64,000 nt of DNA from Ottelia alismoides (GCA_037367405.1 JAZKJV010009321.1:372001-436000); one strand, 5' to 3'. Counted from the stretch's first letter, positions 23,834 to 34,747 are shown. Translations and numbers: made by a program. The notes: generated by a model not told the origin, from the letters alone.

Positions 23834-25060
23834 CCCCCGCCCCCAGCTTGCGAGCTCCAGCACCCGTCTTCCCTATGTTGGCGAGCTCCATCCACACCCC
23901 CGCCCCTCGCTCCAGCACCCCCCTCTAGCGAGCTCCAGGCATCTCCCTCCCCCGTCGCCGCCTCTGCAACCATGTTTGCAAGCCCAAAGCCCCCCCCCCC
24001 ACCCCCCCCCCCCGAGTGCAGCGGGCTGCACCCAACAATGGAGCCTCACCGCCGAGGTGCAGCGGGCTGCACCCCGTCCTCCCCGACTCCGCTCCTAGAA
24101 CCCCCCCCCCCCCCCCCGCCCCTCCTTCTCCCCGACCTTGCCCCCCTCCCCGCACCCGATGTCGAGCCCCACCACCGCCCAGCTCCTGCCCGCCCAAGCC
24201 CCCCCGCCCCCACCCCTCCCGCGCCGCCCACCTGCCCGCCCCCGCCCTTCGTCCCTGCCACACCCCGCCCTCCCACGCCGCCATCCGAACCCCCCTTTCC
24301 CTCCCCGCGCCGCCATCGTCCCTGCCACCCCCTTCCAGGCATCCAGCACATGCCCGCCTCCCACCCTTCGTCCCTGCCACACCCCCTCCCGCGCCACCCC
24401 ACGACTCCTCCCCTCCCCCCCCCCAGGGTCCAACACCTGCCCGCCCTTCATCCCTGCCACACCCCTCCCCCTCCCACCCTCCCGCGCCGCCCCACGCCTC
24501 CTCCCCTCCCGCGATGCCCTCGTCCCTGCCACCCCCTACCAGGCGTCCATCACAAAAGACTCCACCGCCAATACCCATCGTTTTGCAAGCCCCAACCCCT
24601 CTCTCACCGCCTCTGCAACCCCCCTCCTCCGCCCGCATCACCCATTGTTTTGCAAGCCCCAACCCCCTGTCGACGCCTCTGCAACTCCCTCCTCCGCCCC
24701 CATCTCCATCGCTCCCAATCCAAGTTGCCTCTGCAAGTATACCCCCCTCCCCCACCCCCTCCCCCCGGTCGCTACCTCTGCATTTCCCCCTGCCGCCAGG
24801 TCCATCTCGCCCCCAATCCCATCGTTTTTGCAAGCCCCAACACCCCCCTCCGCCGCCAGCTCCATCGCCCCCCGGGCCTCGCAAAGAGCCCCCTGCTTCC
24901 TCCGAATCCCGCCAAGGCCCCCTGCCTCCTTCGGCAGGAGCCGGTGACCCCCCCCCCCCTCTGCCAACCCGACGTCGTCCCTCGCCTGCAAGGCCCCTCT
25001 CTAAACCTCTCCCATCTCGGCGCTACTGCAGCAGATCCCTACACCTGGAACAAAATCTGA
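23834..25060. repeat. C-rich low-complexity core
   Basis: The plus strand is overwhelmingly C with little A or T, including uninterrupted C runs near 23990-24015 and 24100-24118. Long ORFs are open on both strands (415 and 359 residues plus, 319 minus) because stop codons need A and T. Their products are proline-rich or glycine-rich with no domain. Degenerate units containing TTTTGCAAGCCCCAACCCC recur at about 24590, 24650 and 24825. The minus strand could form G-quadruplexes. Not accepted as a gene. Confidence 0.7.
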
Positions 25061-25194
25061 TTCCTTTTATCTTACCTTTTTTTACTTCTGATTAATTCCA
25101 ACCATTGGATTGGACACTGGTTAGATTAACTCATTCATGTAGTTGAGTTAAAGAACTAAATTAACGGAAGGTTACGAGTGTAAAACGGAGTATT

Positions 25195-25278
25195 TATTTC
25201 GGGGTCTGGGTGTAATTCAGTATTACCGAAGGTTTCCGGGGTAATTACCATATTACTCAGGGTTATAGGTGTAAATAT
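25195..25278 (-). repeat. Right terminal inverted repeat
   Basis: Mirror of 19795-19880. The subterminal part (25120-25190) is AT-rich with GTTAA-type motifs also present inside the left end. Confidence 0.8.
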
Positions 25279-25438
25279 TCTTTATGCTATTTAATATAAC
25301 ATAATCTAGAACTAACAGAATCTGTTGTGTTGCACGCTTACACACTACTACACATCCCCGTAACACGGGCCATATACCTGACCCCTCTGCATGTCTCTTT
25401 TCCCATCCTCTCATTCTCTCTCATTTAATCGGAAAGAA
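25279..25438. other. Unassigned spacer
   Basis: Short AT-rich spacer between the TIR element and the hAT element. It ends in the first copy of the hAT target duplication. No gene is seen. Confidence 0.5.
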
Positions 25439-25446
25439 ATCTTAAC

Positions 25447-26708
25447 TAAGGCGGAGCATGGGCCTCGACCTGACCGTCAATTTTCATCGGATTTTGGGCC
25501 GGGTCGAGGTCCGGATTTTTGAGCTATCCTAAGACCTGGACCCGGCCCAAGGCCCATAAGGTCGGGTTGGGATTCGAGCCGGGCCGGACCCGTCCCCATT
25601 AATGATTACAAGAGATTTGATTATAAACCACTTAGCACTATGAGTTGGTTCCGACTGCAGATATTATGATCATCTTTGGCGGAGCCCATCAAACTATGCT
25701 CTAGAACATGCTTTGTCACACATAAATATTACGGTGGCAATCAATTTCAATTGATTATCATATTGATTGGACTCATATCTCGTTAAATATGGAAAATACG
25801 CACATCTAGCAATCTCAGAAAGCTTGAATATCCAAAACAAAACATTATAGTACATGAAGCCAATGGTAAGATTGAACCTTGATTGTAAAAATCCATTTTT
25901 ATCAGAAACATATCTAGCACTATAAGACTGCTTCTGGTATGGCTGCCCATGCAAGTGACAAATATTAATAATGCAAAACCAAATGATTGCGTCCAAGTTC
26001 AATTTCCAAAACATAATTATAGAGTGGTATTAAATTAGCTTGTAGCTATAGGTGAAAATCATACATACACACATATATGTGCAAAGGATACACACAAAAA
26101 ACGCATGCCTTTTCTTAATTTATGAATGGCACATGCCATCTTTTATAAAAGTCATGGCAGGTTCTCTTCATTGTACTGAATAAATATGAACATTTCATAT
26201 CAATGGAGGCAACAGAAAGTGGAATTGTTTAAAGACAAAGCATACTTTTACTGATGAGCCCCAATAGCCCTGACATCAGTATGTTAAATTTAGCAAGATA
26301 CGCATAGGACTGCAACTTATGCCCCCCATCTGGTCGTTGCATACAAGTTAGAACTAAGAATGAATCATGTGTTAATGGCAAGCAGGCAAGAAGATCCACA
26401 CCAAAATTTGCAGGTACAGAAGAGATATCCATTAGAAAAATAAAAAGGCTTCGGGACATACCGTCGGCCCAAACCAACTAAACTGACTGGGATCCCTACA
26501 AGCTGATTTTTTAAACACAGGGAAGCTGGGTCGGGTCGGGCTAACTCGGGTTCTCACTGGTTCGGGCTGGCCCGGCCTAAGCTCGATATTTTTGCAATAT
26601 GGGGCCCCGGGCACGGCCCATGTATACATCAGGTTCGGGCCGGGCTTAGGTTAATGCGGGTCGGGTCAGTGTCAGGTCAGGGTCGGCGCGATCCAATGCT
26701 CCACCCTA
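25447..26708. mobile_element. Non-autonomous hAT element 1 (1262 bp)
   Basis: The left end reads TAAGGCGGAGCATGGG and the inverted right end TAGGGTGGAGCATTGG. A perfect 8-bp direct duplication, ATCTTAAC, flanks it at 25439-25446 and 26709-26716, as expected for hAT insertion. Both subterminal regions carry dense GGGCCGGG/CCCGGCCC-type repeats (25490-25600, 26520-26680), typical of plant hAT transposase binding. The interior has no transposase; its ORFs are short and unrecognised. It would need an autonomous partner. Confidence 0.92.
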
Positions 26709-26747
26709 ATCTTAACTGGGGGATTACCGAAACGGAGAAAGAGAAAA

Positions 26748-27006
26748 AATATTCTTCAAAATAGGGATGACTTGAAAATAATTTTCACAATGGGCATATA
26801 ACGGCAACCCGTTTGCCGCTTCGTGTTCCACACGTGGCAAACGGTTTACCTTGCCACATGGACGGAGGAGAGGAGGTCGGGAACCCAGATTTCACCATCC
26901 ATGTGGCACATCAACTGTATGCCGTACGCGGAACCCGAAGCGACGAACGGTTTACGGTCTATTGTGACAAATTTTTCAAACCGTCTTCATTTTGAAGAAT
27001 ATTTTG
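26748..27006. mobile_element. Candidate diverged MITE
   Basis: AAATATTCTTCAAAAT at 26747-26762 recurs inverted at 26991-27006, and the arms stay alignable for about 45 bases (TTGAAAA, TCACAAT) with gaps and mismatches. The interior is GC-richer, with GGCAAACGGTTTACC-like text. No target duplication is evident, so this is tentative. Confidence 0.4.
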
Positions 27007-27914
27007 CAAAGTTAATACCTAGTAGGATTAACTCATCGTAACTCTAGCCTCCTCACTCCTACATGGCCATAACCACTCTACCGCTCCTAGTACAGCAATT
27101 GCTGCCCCTGCCTCCTCGTTCCTGCACCTGGCGGCCTCCATTGCTGAGAGACGCCACCGCCACTGTCCCTATTCAGTTGTTTCTCGCAGGACCAATTCCA
27201 TCCACAGTAGCAGCAGAACTCACTACTCACAGAAGGTACATAGTAGAATTCAAATAATTTACTGGGATTAGGCGGCTATGTAAAAAAGTTATTTTCATAA
27301 GGATGCAAACAATTCCCTCAGAACTTAAGACAAATAAGCCCCATTTCAGTATCCAAACTTTCTTTTGTATGGGATTTATGTTAGAAAAAGAGGTGTTCAT
27401 GCAACCAACTTAAAATGGAACAATATTTTAGGCACAAATTACCTACAAATCCATGTTTAACAAATATTTGTAGACTAATTAAGTTGAGAAATCGGGCCAA
27501 TACACCATAAGACCCTACGATATACTATCCATATTTCAAAGTGATCAGTTTCTAAATTACTTTTAAATTGGCTCATATATGATCCTTATTCGATCATTTT
27601 CTTATATGATATTTATTTGATCCATATTAAGATTCTTTCTTTATGCCATCTACTATTCGTTAAATATACTATCTAGATTCATATTCGACTATTTTAGGAT
27701 ATGATTTCCTAAATCCAAATCTGATTAATATATGTATCTGTGTTCTTCATATTCAATATAAATTGTTTGAATATAGATAAGAAAATAACCGTATCACAAT
27801 CCATTTTCATCACTACTAGTGGATCAGGTTGGTGGGTTAAATTAGGTAAGCTCAACACAATTAATGCTCATCCTAGGGGGCTTGTTTGGTTGACGGTCAA
27901 CCCCACAACTCCTG
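27007..27914. other. AT-rich unassigned region
   Basis: Short ORFs here show no family signal, including a Leu/Pro-rich one at 27063-27257. A second GGGGGCTTGTTTGGTTG-like end near 27875 hints at an older relative of the MITE just downstream. Confidence 0.4.
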
Positions 27915-28065
27915 GGGTTTGTTTGGTTGCAGGGTTGGACCGGGTTGGGTTGGCTCAACTCGGGTACCCTTCCTTCCAACCCTTCCAATCCTCCTCACAG
28001 TTTACTATTCACAAGGGTACCTCAATCCAACCCAACCATGCCCAACCCTGCAACCAAACGAACCC
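27915..28065. mobile_element. Tourist-like MITE (151 bp)
   Basis: Ends GGGTTTGTTTGGTTGCAGGG and, inverted, GGGTTCGTTTGGTTGCAGGG differ at one base and are flanked by CTG on both sides (27912-27914, 28066-28068). The interior holds TACTATTCACAAGGGTAC, shared with a related copy near 53 kb. The termini resemble PIF/Harbinger MITEs, though that group usually has a TTA/TAA duplication. Confidence 0.65.
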
Positions 28066-28165
28066 CTGGGTTGGATTTAGTTGTATGGACTTCTCAACTT
28101 CTCTGTTATAATATTTTTGATCATGTTCGAATAATAAACATCAAAAAACATATTATAATAAAAAA

Positions 28166-28290
28166 GGTTTTTATCAGTTGTGCCCCTCTGAGATATTATA
28201 ATTCAGTTATGCTCCTCTCTTTTTAAGAATATCAGTTGTGCCCCCAAACTTCTTGTCTTTCTATCACTTGTGTCCTTCAGGTTAGTTGTC
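28166..28290 (+). repeat. Left TIR of the Pack-MULE
   Basis: Contains the repeated text CAGTTGTGCCCC twice and ATCACTTGTGTCC. It pairs with 34578-34702 in inverse orientation at roughly 80% or better by eye. Confidence 0.82.
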
Positions 28291-28417
28291 GTTCATTCCC
28301 AACAGAAACGGACATTAACTTTAGGACATAACGGGAATTAAATTAAAAATAAAGCCTGAAAAGGTCATTTTCTCATCTCTTCTCCCTCCTTCCCCATCAT
28401 CTTATTCCTCCTTCCCC

Positions 28418-28900
28418 ATGTTGCCCCCAGGTGCTCCCTCCACCCGAGCTCCTTCCCCCACCCTACGGATGGTGAAGGACTTGTTGGAGAAGGGGAAGCT
28501 CGAGAACTATATCTGTATCACCGTATGCGATGTATCCGGTAGCATGGACGGTACCCCGATGCAAGTCGTCGTGGCATTGGGGATCATTCCTTCAGAGCTG
28601 AGTGCAGAGCCATGGAAGGGGAATGTGATCACCTTCAGCGCAACCCCTGAGCTGCATCGAATAACCGGTAACAACCTGAGGGAGAAGGTGGAATTCGTCG
28701 AACGGAAGGATTGGGGTGGCAACACCGACTTCTAGGCGATGTTCGAACGGATACTGGACATGGTGGTGGAGGGGAACCTCATGCCGGAGCAGATGATAAA
28801 GAGGGTGTTCATGTTCAGTGATATGGAATTCGATCAGGCGTCGACAAATCCATGGGAGACGGACTACATGGCGATACAGAGGAAGTTCAAGGAGAGTGGT
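28418..28900 (+). pseudogene. Captured DUF2828 gene, piece 1
   Basis: The frame encodes the von Willebrand A-like part of the plant DUF2828 family: the metal-site text CDVSGSMDGTPM (about 28527-28562), EPWKGNVITFS, GGNTDF and FSDMEFDQA. A TAG at 28733-28735 replaces the Gln seen in the family after NTDF; reading resumes in the same frame. The N-terminal half of the family is absent, so only the C-terminal third or so was captured. The reading frame stops being continuous at 28900, exactly at a solo LTR. Cellular function of the family is not known to me. Confidence 0.82.
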
Positions 28901-31900
28901 TGATGAATCTACGATTCATCACTCTTAAAGTTGAAAATAAAGTCTTGTTCCCGAGTATTTCGCAGCATATTTCCCTTTATCTTGCATAATTAGCATACAC
29001 ACATGCATACATAATGCATGCATTTTAGCATCCATATTTGCATTAAATAAGAAGCCTAATTCACTTGTAAAATATTCACTTATTTATCTGTATTTTATAC
29101 CCCCTCCAAAGCCAATCAAACTAACCCTATATTGTGTATATTACTAATTAATAATATGAAGAAAAGGCCAAAAATTCCTAGCTTGTAAAAATACCCAATA
29201 AAAATCCCAAACCCAGTTGGAGATCATAGACCTTAGAATGCAACTATCTACCTCATACAACCTCCGATCTAGGTCCACTCACTTTTAGATTAATACATAT
29301 TCAGAGACCTTCAAAATGAGACCAATTTCATTTAAATCGGAGCTCGTATGCAAAATTTAGGTTTTTGGGCCCCTTTGTGTACTATATGCATGTATATTTG
29401 TACCCTTGTATTTTTGTATCTTATTTGACCTCATCTCCATTTTTGGTCAACATGAAACTTGTAGATCTCATCGAGATATACAACTTTCAAGTTTTGAGTT
29501 TTTTTTCAAATTCGGCCTCCTTCTCCCTCTAATCCACCATTATCTTTCAGCCATTCAGATCAGGCCACGTGGTGCCCTCTGATTGCGCCACGCGGCCCGC
29601 TCCTTTGCGCGCCACGCGTCCTTCACCCTCTGTCGTCTGATCTCTTCCCCTCTCTCCTGATCTGGGCCATCCATCTTCGCAGCTCTCCTCAGCCACTCGA
29701 TCAAGCCCATATCCAATCTGGGTCGTTCGCCAGCGCCTCTCCCTTAGGACGCCACGTGTCGCAACTTCCTCAGCCATTCGATGCTTCTTTTCTCTCCTCA
29801 TCTCCACCATTCATCTTGCCTTTAACCCTGTCGTTCGATCGAAGCCCATACATCATCACAGCCGCACTCCAGCGCCACACCCTCTGCTTGCCACATGGTG
29901 CGCCCTGCGCCCTTGATCTCACCGCTTCAGATATAATCCCAACCTCTCATTAGCGCCTAAGTCTCCACCGTTGGATCGCGAGATCCAACGGCAAAGACAT
30001 CGTCTTCTACCTCCCGCAAGGCCCGCACCCACGTCGTCCACCTTGCGCGCGAGCCGCCCCCGTTCTATTTTTGGTACCACTCCGGCCACCCTCTCCGCCT
30101 CCTGTCACCTTCATTTCGTAGCCCACTCTGCCCTCATCCTCGCGGACCTCCTCAATCACCATGAACTCCAACCACGTCGCCCCACGACCTCCACCAACCT
30201 CGCCCTCCGTCACCAGTCACCGCCATCTTATCCCTATAAATACTCCATCTCCGTCGACCATCTATCCCATCCGCTACTGCAAAGAGAAATCCCGAGCTCC
30301 TACCTTCCTTTTGGTGACAACAATTAGAAGAGACGTCGAGCGACGACGGTTGTTTTTCTCCGGCGAGATCCACGGCTCCGCCCCGCCGTGTCGCAGCTTC
30401 TCCCGTGAGATGCACGAGCTCAGAACCCTACCGGACTTCGAGCGACGACCAGGAGCCCAACTCCGAGCTCCAATCCTCAGGTAGAACCTTCCATCTCCTC
30501 CTCTGATCTCCATCTTTATTTTCTTCATTATTCTCGAAATTTATTTGCCTTCTCTGTCCACTCTCACGTCCACCTGATCATCCACCGAGCTCCTCCATGG
30601 AGCTCTGATCTCCGCGACCTACTTCATTCACCCCGAAGACACCTCGCACCTTGCTCCGACAAGAGCTCCGCCACCGTGGCAGAGCAACATCACCGGACCA
30701 CCTTCATTGTACCACAGGCCTCCCACCGCACTCACGTTCACCTCCTGAACACGTTGCATGCCTCGGCTATCAAGCTAACCCCTGTAGGTACACACTCCTT
30801 TATTAGCCGGAAGCTCCACCGGAGCATCCTCTAGCTTCATCGCCTCCAGCCTACGGACCTCCCCAGCCGCTCCTATGACCTCCGGCGGCTCCCTGACGCT
30901 TCCCCGATCGTTCCGAGCTACACAGGAGCAGTCGACGAGCTTCATCGACTCAGGAGGAGGAGGAGGAGCCAGGAGGGCTTCACTGGAGCCCAGCCACATC
31001 CGTCGCAGGAGGTGACGGATCGGTTGAGCACGAAGAACAGTAGGCGTCCGATCCCCATGATCGGACAGTTCTGAGAAAGACACGTCGCCATTAACCCGTC
31101 GTCGTCGGATCAGGAGGATCCCACGCTCACGATCACGCCACGTCACTGCTTCCCCAAGCTCCAGACACCGTTGGATTCATCACGATCTGACGGACCTCGA
31201 TCGTCCACGTCTTCATCTCCAGCGAACTCCAGATACCGTTAGATCCATCTTGATCCAATGGGTCGCATCCTACCACGTCATCTCCTTTGAGCCTCCTCCC
31301 CAACCATTAGGCTCGGAGCTTCTGAAGCTGACCCGAGCCAAATCTAAGCCTGCAGCACACCCGAGCCGACCTCCGAGCCTCCGACGTCTCCCGAGCCAGG
31401 GAGCTCACGTGTTTCTCAGGTGCAGTATGGGTAAATTACACTGAGGCCCCTGGAAGTTTTACAAATTACATATCAGCCCCTACCAAGAGCACCACGTAAG
31501 GCGCACATGTTTCAGTGGGCATTTTGCAAACATGTCCCCCGTATTATAGGTAATTGCATTTAAGTCCTTGTCAGCATGTTTAATTTTTAGTTAATTTATT
31601 TTTTTGTATTGCAATTAGGTCCATGTCTTTGCACGTATATTTAGGTACTCATTTGGCATCATTTTTAAGTTCTAGAAATTGCATTGTGTAGCTTAACTTG
31701 TCCTCTTTCATATGTGACATTTGTCTAATTTTTGTGACATCAGTGGATTTTATTATTATTATTAAATTGGTGAAATTTGCTATATTTTGCCCATTTGATG
31801 CCTTTTAATTTGTATTAAATTCTCTGTTGCTCCAAAAATCATCAAATATTCGCATTAAACTTAGGATAATTTAGTTTTACATTGTGCCAAAAAATCAACA

Positions 31901-32543
31901 CATTTGCATGCATCCCGATGCTTGAATAAATTAATTAGTGATTTCCTTAATTGATTTTTAATAGGTCCAATTCACATAGAATTTTAAGTTTGTCAATTTT
32001 TCTAGATTCATCATACTTACATCTATTTAGGATAATTTTTATATTTAGAAATATGGTGTTTTGGTATTTATTAAAATTAATTTTGTAAAAATCACCTTAC
32101 ACTCATATTTAATTCACGGTAAATTCATAAAGTGTCAGAAAAATCCAAAAAAATAAGTAGCTCAATTTCATTGCATTCCACATTCTGGCCAAGTTTCATA
32201 ATTTTTGGACTTAGTTTGATCGCATTTCTGAGATAACTTGTAAACTGGCCTGAAAATTGCATGTGTCTTTTCTTAATTGCAAATAATTGTTGAAAAATAC
32301 CAAAAATATCTTCTGAAAATCTGACCTCTGAAATTTTCTTAAAATTTACCTAAGGAGACAGCTGCCTCCCTGAGTTAACCTTGGGCTTGCCCAAGTAAAA
32401 TAAATTTACCGCTCGCGATTAACTCGACATTAATTAAAAGTGGTTTTTGATCAGTCCGTATTTACCTAACTACAACGAACAATACGACATTAATTCTGAT
32501 CATTAATTTGACTAAATTAACAAGGGTAGTACGCAGCTCTTCA
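28901..32543 (+). mobile_element. Solo LTR with perfect target duplication (3643 bp)
   Basis: Starts TGATGAATCTACGATTCATCA and ends AGCTCTTCA. GTGGT flanks it on both sides (28896-28900, 32544-32548), and removing it rejoins the DUF2828 frame. The terminal palindrome and the layout (AT-rich start, GC-rich middle at 29500-31430, then AGGCCCCTGGAAGTTTTAC-type text and an AT-rich tail) match the Athila LTRs, but most sequence differs. It is therefore a related family. ORFs inside, up to 123 residues, are not conserved and are treated as chance. Confidence 0.92.
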
Positions 32544-32648
32544 GTGGTTACGGGTCGGTGGTGCCAGAGATCGTGTTCTGGAGCCCGAGGGATTCGAGGT
32601 CGACGCATGTTCTGTCAGGGCGGAAGGAGGTGGCGTTGGTGAGCCGCT
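32544..32648 (+). pseudogene. Captured DUF2828 gene, piece 2
   Basis: Immediately after the solo LTR the frame resumes with YGSVVPEIVFWSPRDSRS and then KEVALVS, the family segment that follows the NPWETDY-IQRKF region of piece 1. It ends at the left edge of the TRIM insertion. The last bases, GAGCCGCT, suggest one substitution from the ancestral GAGCGGCT. Confidence 0.82.
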
Positions 32649-33242
32649 TGTAATGTCCTGAGCTTAAGTCCCCGATCCGTTATCGAGGAAAACTGGTCCT
32701 GACAACTTGTTGGGTACGGGCTCAAATGGGACCCGATGACAACCACCAAAAATGCTTAAGCTCAAGTTGTTAAGTAGTAGTCCCCACCACTTATAAACCA
32801 CACCCACACTTCGTGAATTTTAGATGTGGCACTATGTTTGGGGGTATGGGTGTTACAACCTCCCCCACTTATATTCGCAACGTACTCGTTGCGACATGGC
32901 CCATCACTTATTCCCAGTGACAGTGGCGGATGTACCTCCGAGTAGTCATTTCCTCCTATCTCTTTGTAGGGGTGGCTCCAACTCTCGGGTAGACCTTTCC
33001 ACTATCAGAGGGAAAATTGGCTCCGATACCATTTGTAACGTCCCAAGCTTAGGTCCATGATCCGTTATCGAGGAAAATTGATCCTGAAAACTTGTTGGGT
33101 ACGGGCCCAAATGGGACCCGTTGACAACCATCCAAAATGCTTAAGCCCAAGTTGTCAAGTAGTAATCCCCATCACTTATAAACCACACTCACACTTCGTG
33201 AGTTTTAGATGTGGCACTATGTTTGGGGGTATGGGTGTTACA
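32649..33242 (-). mobile_element. TRIM unit 1, minus orientation
   Basis: LTR-interior-LTR. The minus-strand primer site is seen on the plus strand as GGCTCCGATACCA at 33019-33031, beside the LTR at 33034. The two LTRs differ at several positions. Confidence 0.85.
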
Positions 33243-33906
33243 ATGCCACTGTCACTGGGAATAAGTGATGGGCCATGTCGTAATGAGGACGTTGCGAATA
33301 TAAGTAGGAGAGATTGTAACATCCATACCTTAAACATAGTGCCACATCTAAAACTCACGAAGTGTGGGTGTGGTTTATAAGTGATGGGGATTACTACTTG
33401 ACAACTTGGGCTTAAGCATTTTGGGTGGTTGTCAATGGGTCCATCTGGGCTCGAACCCAACAAGTTGTCAGGGCCGGTTTTCCTCGATAACGGATCGGGG
33501 ACCTAAGTCCGAGACGCTACAAATGGTATCGGAGCCAATTTTCCCTCTGATAGTGGGAAGGGCTACCCGAGAGGTGGAGCCACACCTACAAAGAGATAGG
33601 AGGAAATGGCTACCCGGAGCGTGCAGCCGCCACTATCATTGGGAATAAGTGATGGGTCATGTCGCAACGAGGAAGTTGCGAATATAAGTAGGGGAGGTCG
33701 TAACATCCATACCCCTAAACATAGTGCCACATCTAAAACTCACGAAGTGTGGGTGTGATTTATAAATGGTGGGGATTACTACTTGACAACTTGAGCTTAA
33801 GTATTTTGGGTGGTTGTCAACGGGTCCATCTGGGCCCGAACCCAACAAGTTGTCAGGGCCAGTTTTCCTCGATAACGGACCGGGGACCTAAGCTCGAGAC
33901 ATTACA
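33243..33906 (+). mobile_element. TRIM unit 2, plus orientation, with partial extra interior
   Basis: Partial interior (33243-33314), LTR, interior with primer site at 33524-33536, LTR. The last LTR starts CGTAAC, a probable T-to-C change. The arrangement is what remains of a tandem LTR-interior-LTR-interior-LTR chain whose first LTR is missing. Confidence 0.82.
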
Positions 33907-34027
33907 TGGCTTCTCGAAGAACCTGATGACGGTGTTCCAGGAGAGGAGCGGCTCCCTCGACCCTGCGGATGTCATGGACAAGGCCATTGTCGAGAAGGAG
34001 TACATGGACCTCGTCGTGTTCGACTGA
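33907..34027 (+). pseudogene. Captured DUF2828 gene, piece 3 (C-terminus)
   Basis: Reading from 33907 gives GFSKNLMTVFQERSGSLDP, then VMDKAIVEKEY and DLVVFD before TGA at 34025-34027, the usual C-terminus of the family. It continues piece 2 after removal of the TRIM pair. Confidence 0.82.
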
Positions 34028-34190
34028 AGGGGCTTTTGTTGTGGAAGGTGCGAGGACGAATGGACAGTGGAGATTTAAGTTCTTAATATACGGATACATC
34101 CGGTTGTGGTTTGTTTCTTGCTCTTGATAGCAAATCTGTTGTATGATGGATAACAAACAAAAGAATGTATATTGAATAAATGGAATACTA
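34028..34190 (+). other. Captured 3' untranslated region
   Basis: AT-rich sequence after the stop with AATAAA at 34175-34180. It lies between the captured stop codon and the TIR-proximal GC-rich stretch, so it was probably captured with the gene. This is inferred from position. Confidence 0.45.
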
Positions 34191-34577
34191 TTTGCGCTGG
34201 CATTTTTCTATTCCTTTTCCATAGTTGTAATTTGTATGATGCATGCCTTTTTGGAAGAAATCTCAGCCGTTGATTCCTGAGCTTCTTCCAATGTCCCCGT
34301 CGCCCCCGCTCCTCTCCCCCCCCCCTTCTTCTCCCCTACGCCTCCCCCTGTTCCGCCCCCAGGTCATCGAGAACCTGCGACCTCAATCTTGACATGCTGA
34401 TGTTGATGGTTAACGACAGAGGAGAAGGAGATAGAGGAAGTGCTGGTCGGAGTAGGAAGGGTTGGAGGGTGAGGAGGGAGGAGGAAGAGTGAAAGGGGGA
34501 TGGTTTTTTTCCGGATATGCCCCTCTTAACTATATCATGGTTTGAGAAAACCATGGTTAAGTTTAAATTACTGGTGG

Positions 34578-34702
34578 TTAAAGTAACGAAGGGGCACAAG
34601 TGATACAACGGCAAGAAGTTGAGGGCACAACTGATATTAGCAAAAAGGGAGGAGCATAACTGAAATTGCAATATCTCAAAGGGGCACAACTGATAAAAAC
34701 CC
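34578..34702 (-). repeat. Right TIR of the Pack-MULE
   Basis: Inverse of 28166-28290. The next 150 bases inward (34430-34577) are also shared with the orphan copy near 47.2-47.35 kb. Confidence 0.82.
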
Positions 34703-34747
34703 TAAAAAATTAACATAACAAATAATCAATGTGACATCACATCACAT

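Larger units (their letters stand above)
19795..25278. mobile_element. TIR DNA element with C-rich core, split by a solo LTR
   Basis: Inverted ends face each other at 19795 and 25278. ATATTTACACCCATAACCCT on the left matches the reverse complement of the right end with one change, and the match continues through GAGTAATATGGTAATTACCCC and, more weakly, to about 85 bases. Without the 3666-bp LTR the element is about 1.8 kb. No transposase is present, so it is non-autonomous. No convincing target duplication was found, so the superfamily (Mutator is a candidate) is open. Confidence 0.75.
32649..33906. mobile_element. Back-to-back TRIM pair (palindromic)
   Basis: Four LTRs of 207-209 bp are present: 32649-32857 and 33034-33242 in minus orientation, 33315-33521 and 33699-33906 in plus orientation. 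LTRs start TGTAAC(A/G)T and end TTACA or CTACA. Each complete unit has about 175 bases of internal DNA with a primer site TGGTATCGGAGCC (close to initiator tRNA-Met) and a purine-rich run GTAGGGGAGGT before the next LTR. The 72 bases between the units are a partial plus-oriented interior. No protein is coded. Flanks CCGCT and TGGCT look like a decayed CGGCT duplication. Confidence 0.88.
28166..34702. mobile_element. Pack-MULE carrying a DUF2828 gene fragment
   Basis: Long inverted repeats of about 125 bp close both ends: GGTTTTTATCAGTTGTGCCCC at the left and its inverse at 34682-34702. They stay in register through TTATGCTCCTC and TATCACTTGTG. TAAAAAA flanks both ends (28159-28165, 34703-34709), shorter than the 8-10 bp usual for Mutator and in A-rich sequence. 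Inside is the C-terminal part of a cellular gene, not a transposase. Two later insertions account for about 4.9 of the 6.5 kb. A second copy of this right end lies at 47.3 kb. Confidence 0.82.

Noticed and set aside
23813..25095. Long proline-rich ORFs (415 and 359 residues) and a glycine-rich minus ORF
   Set aside because: C-rich DNA lacks stop codons in all frames; products have no domain and several frames are open at once.
28901..32543. Resident exons of the DUF2828 gene or an intron
   Set aside because: TG...CA ends, terminal palindrome and the GTGGT duplication identify a solo LTR; no splice signals are needed to explain the gap.
32824..33848. Several short ORFs of 60-107 residues with shared text
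   Set aside because: They are translations of the four TRIM LTRs in both orientations; TRIMs code for no protein.
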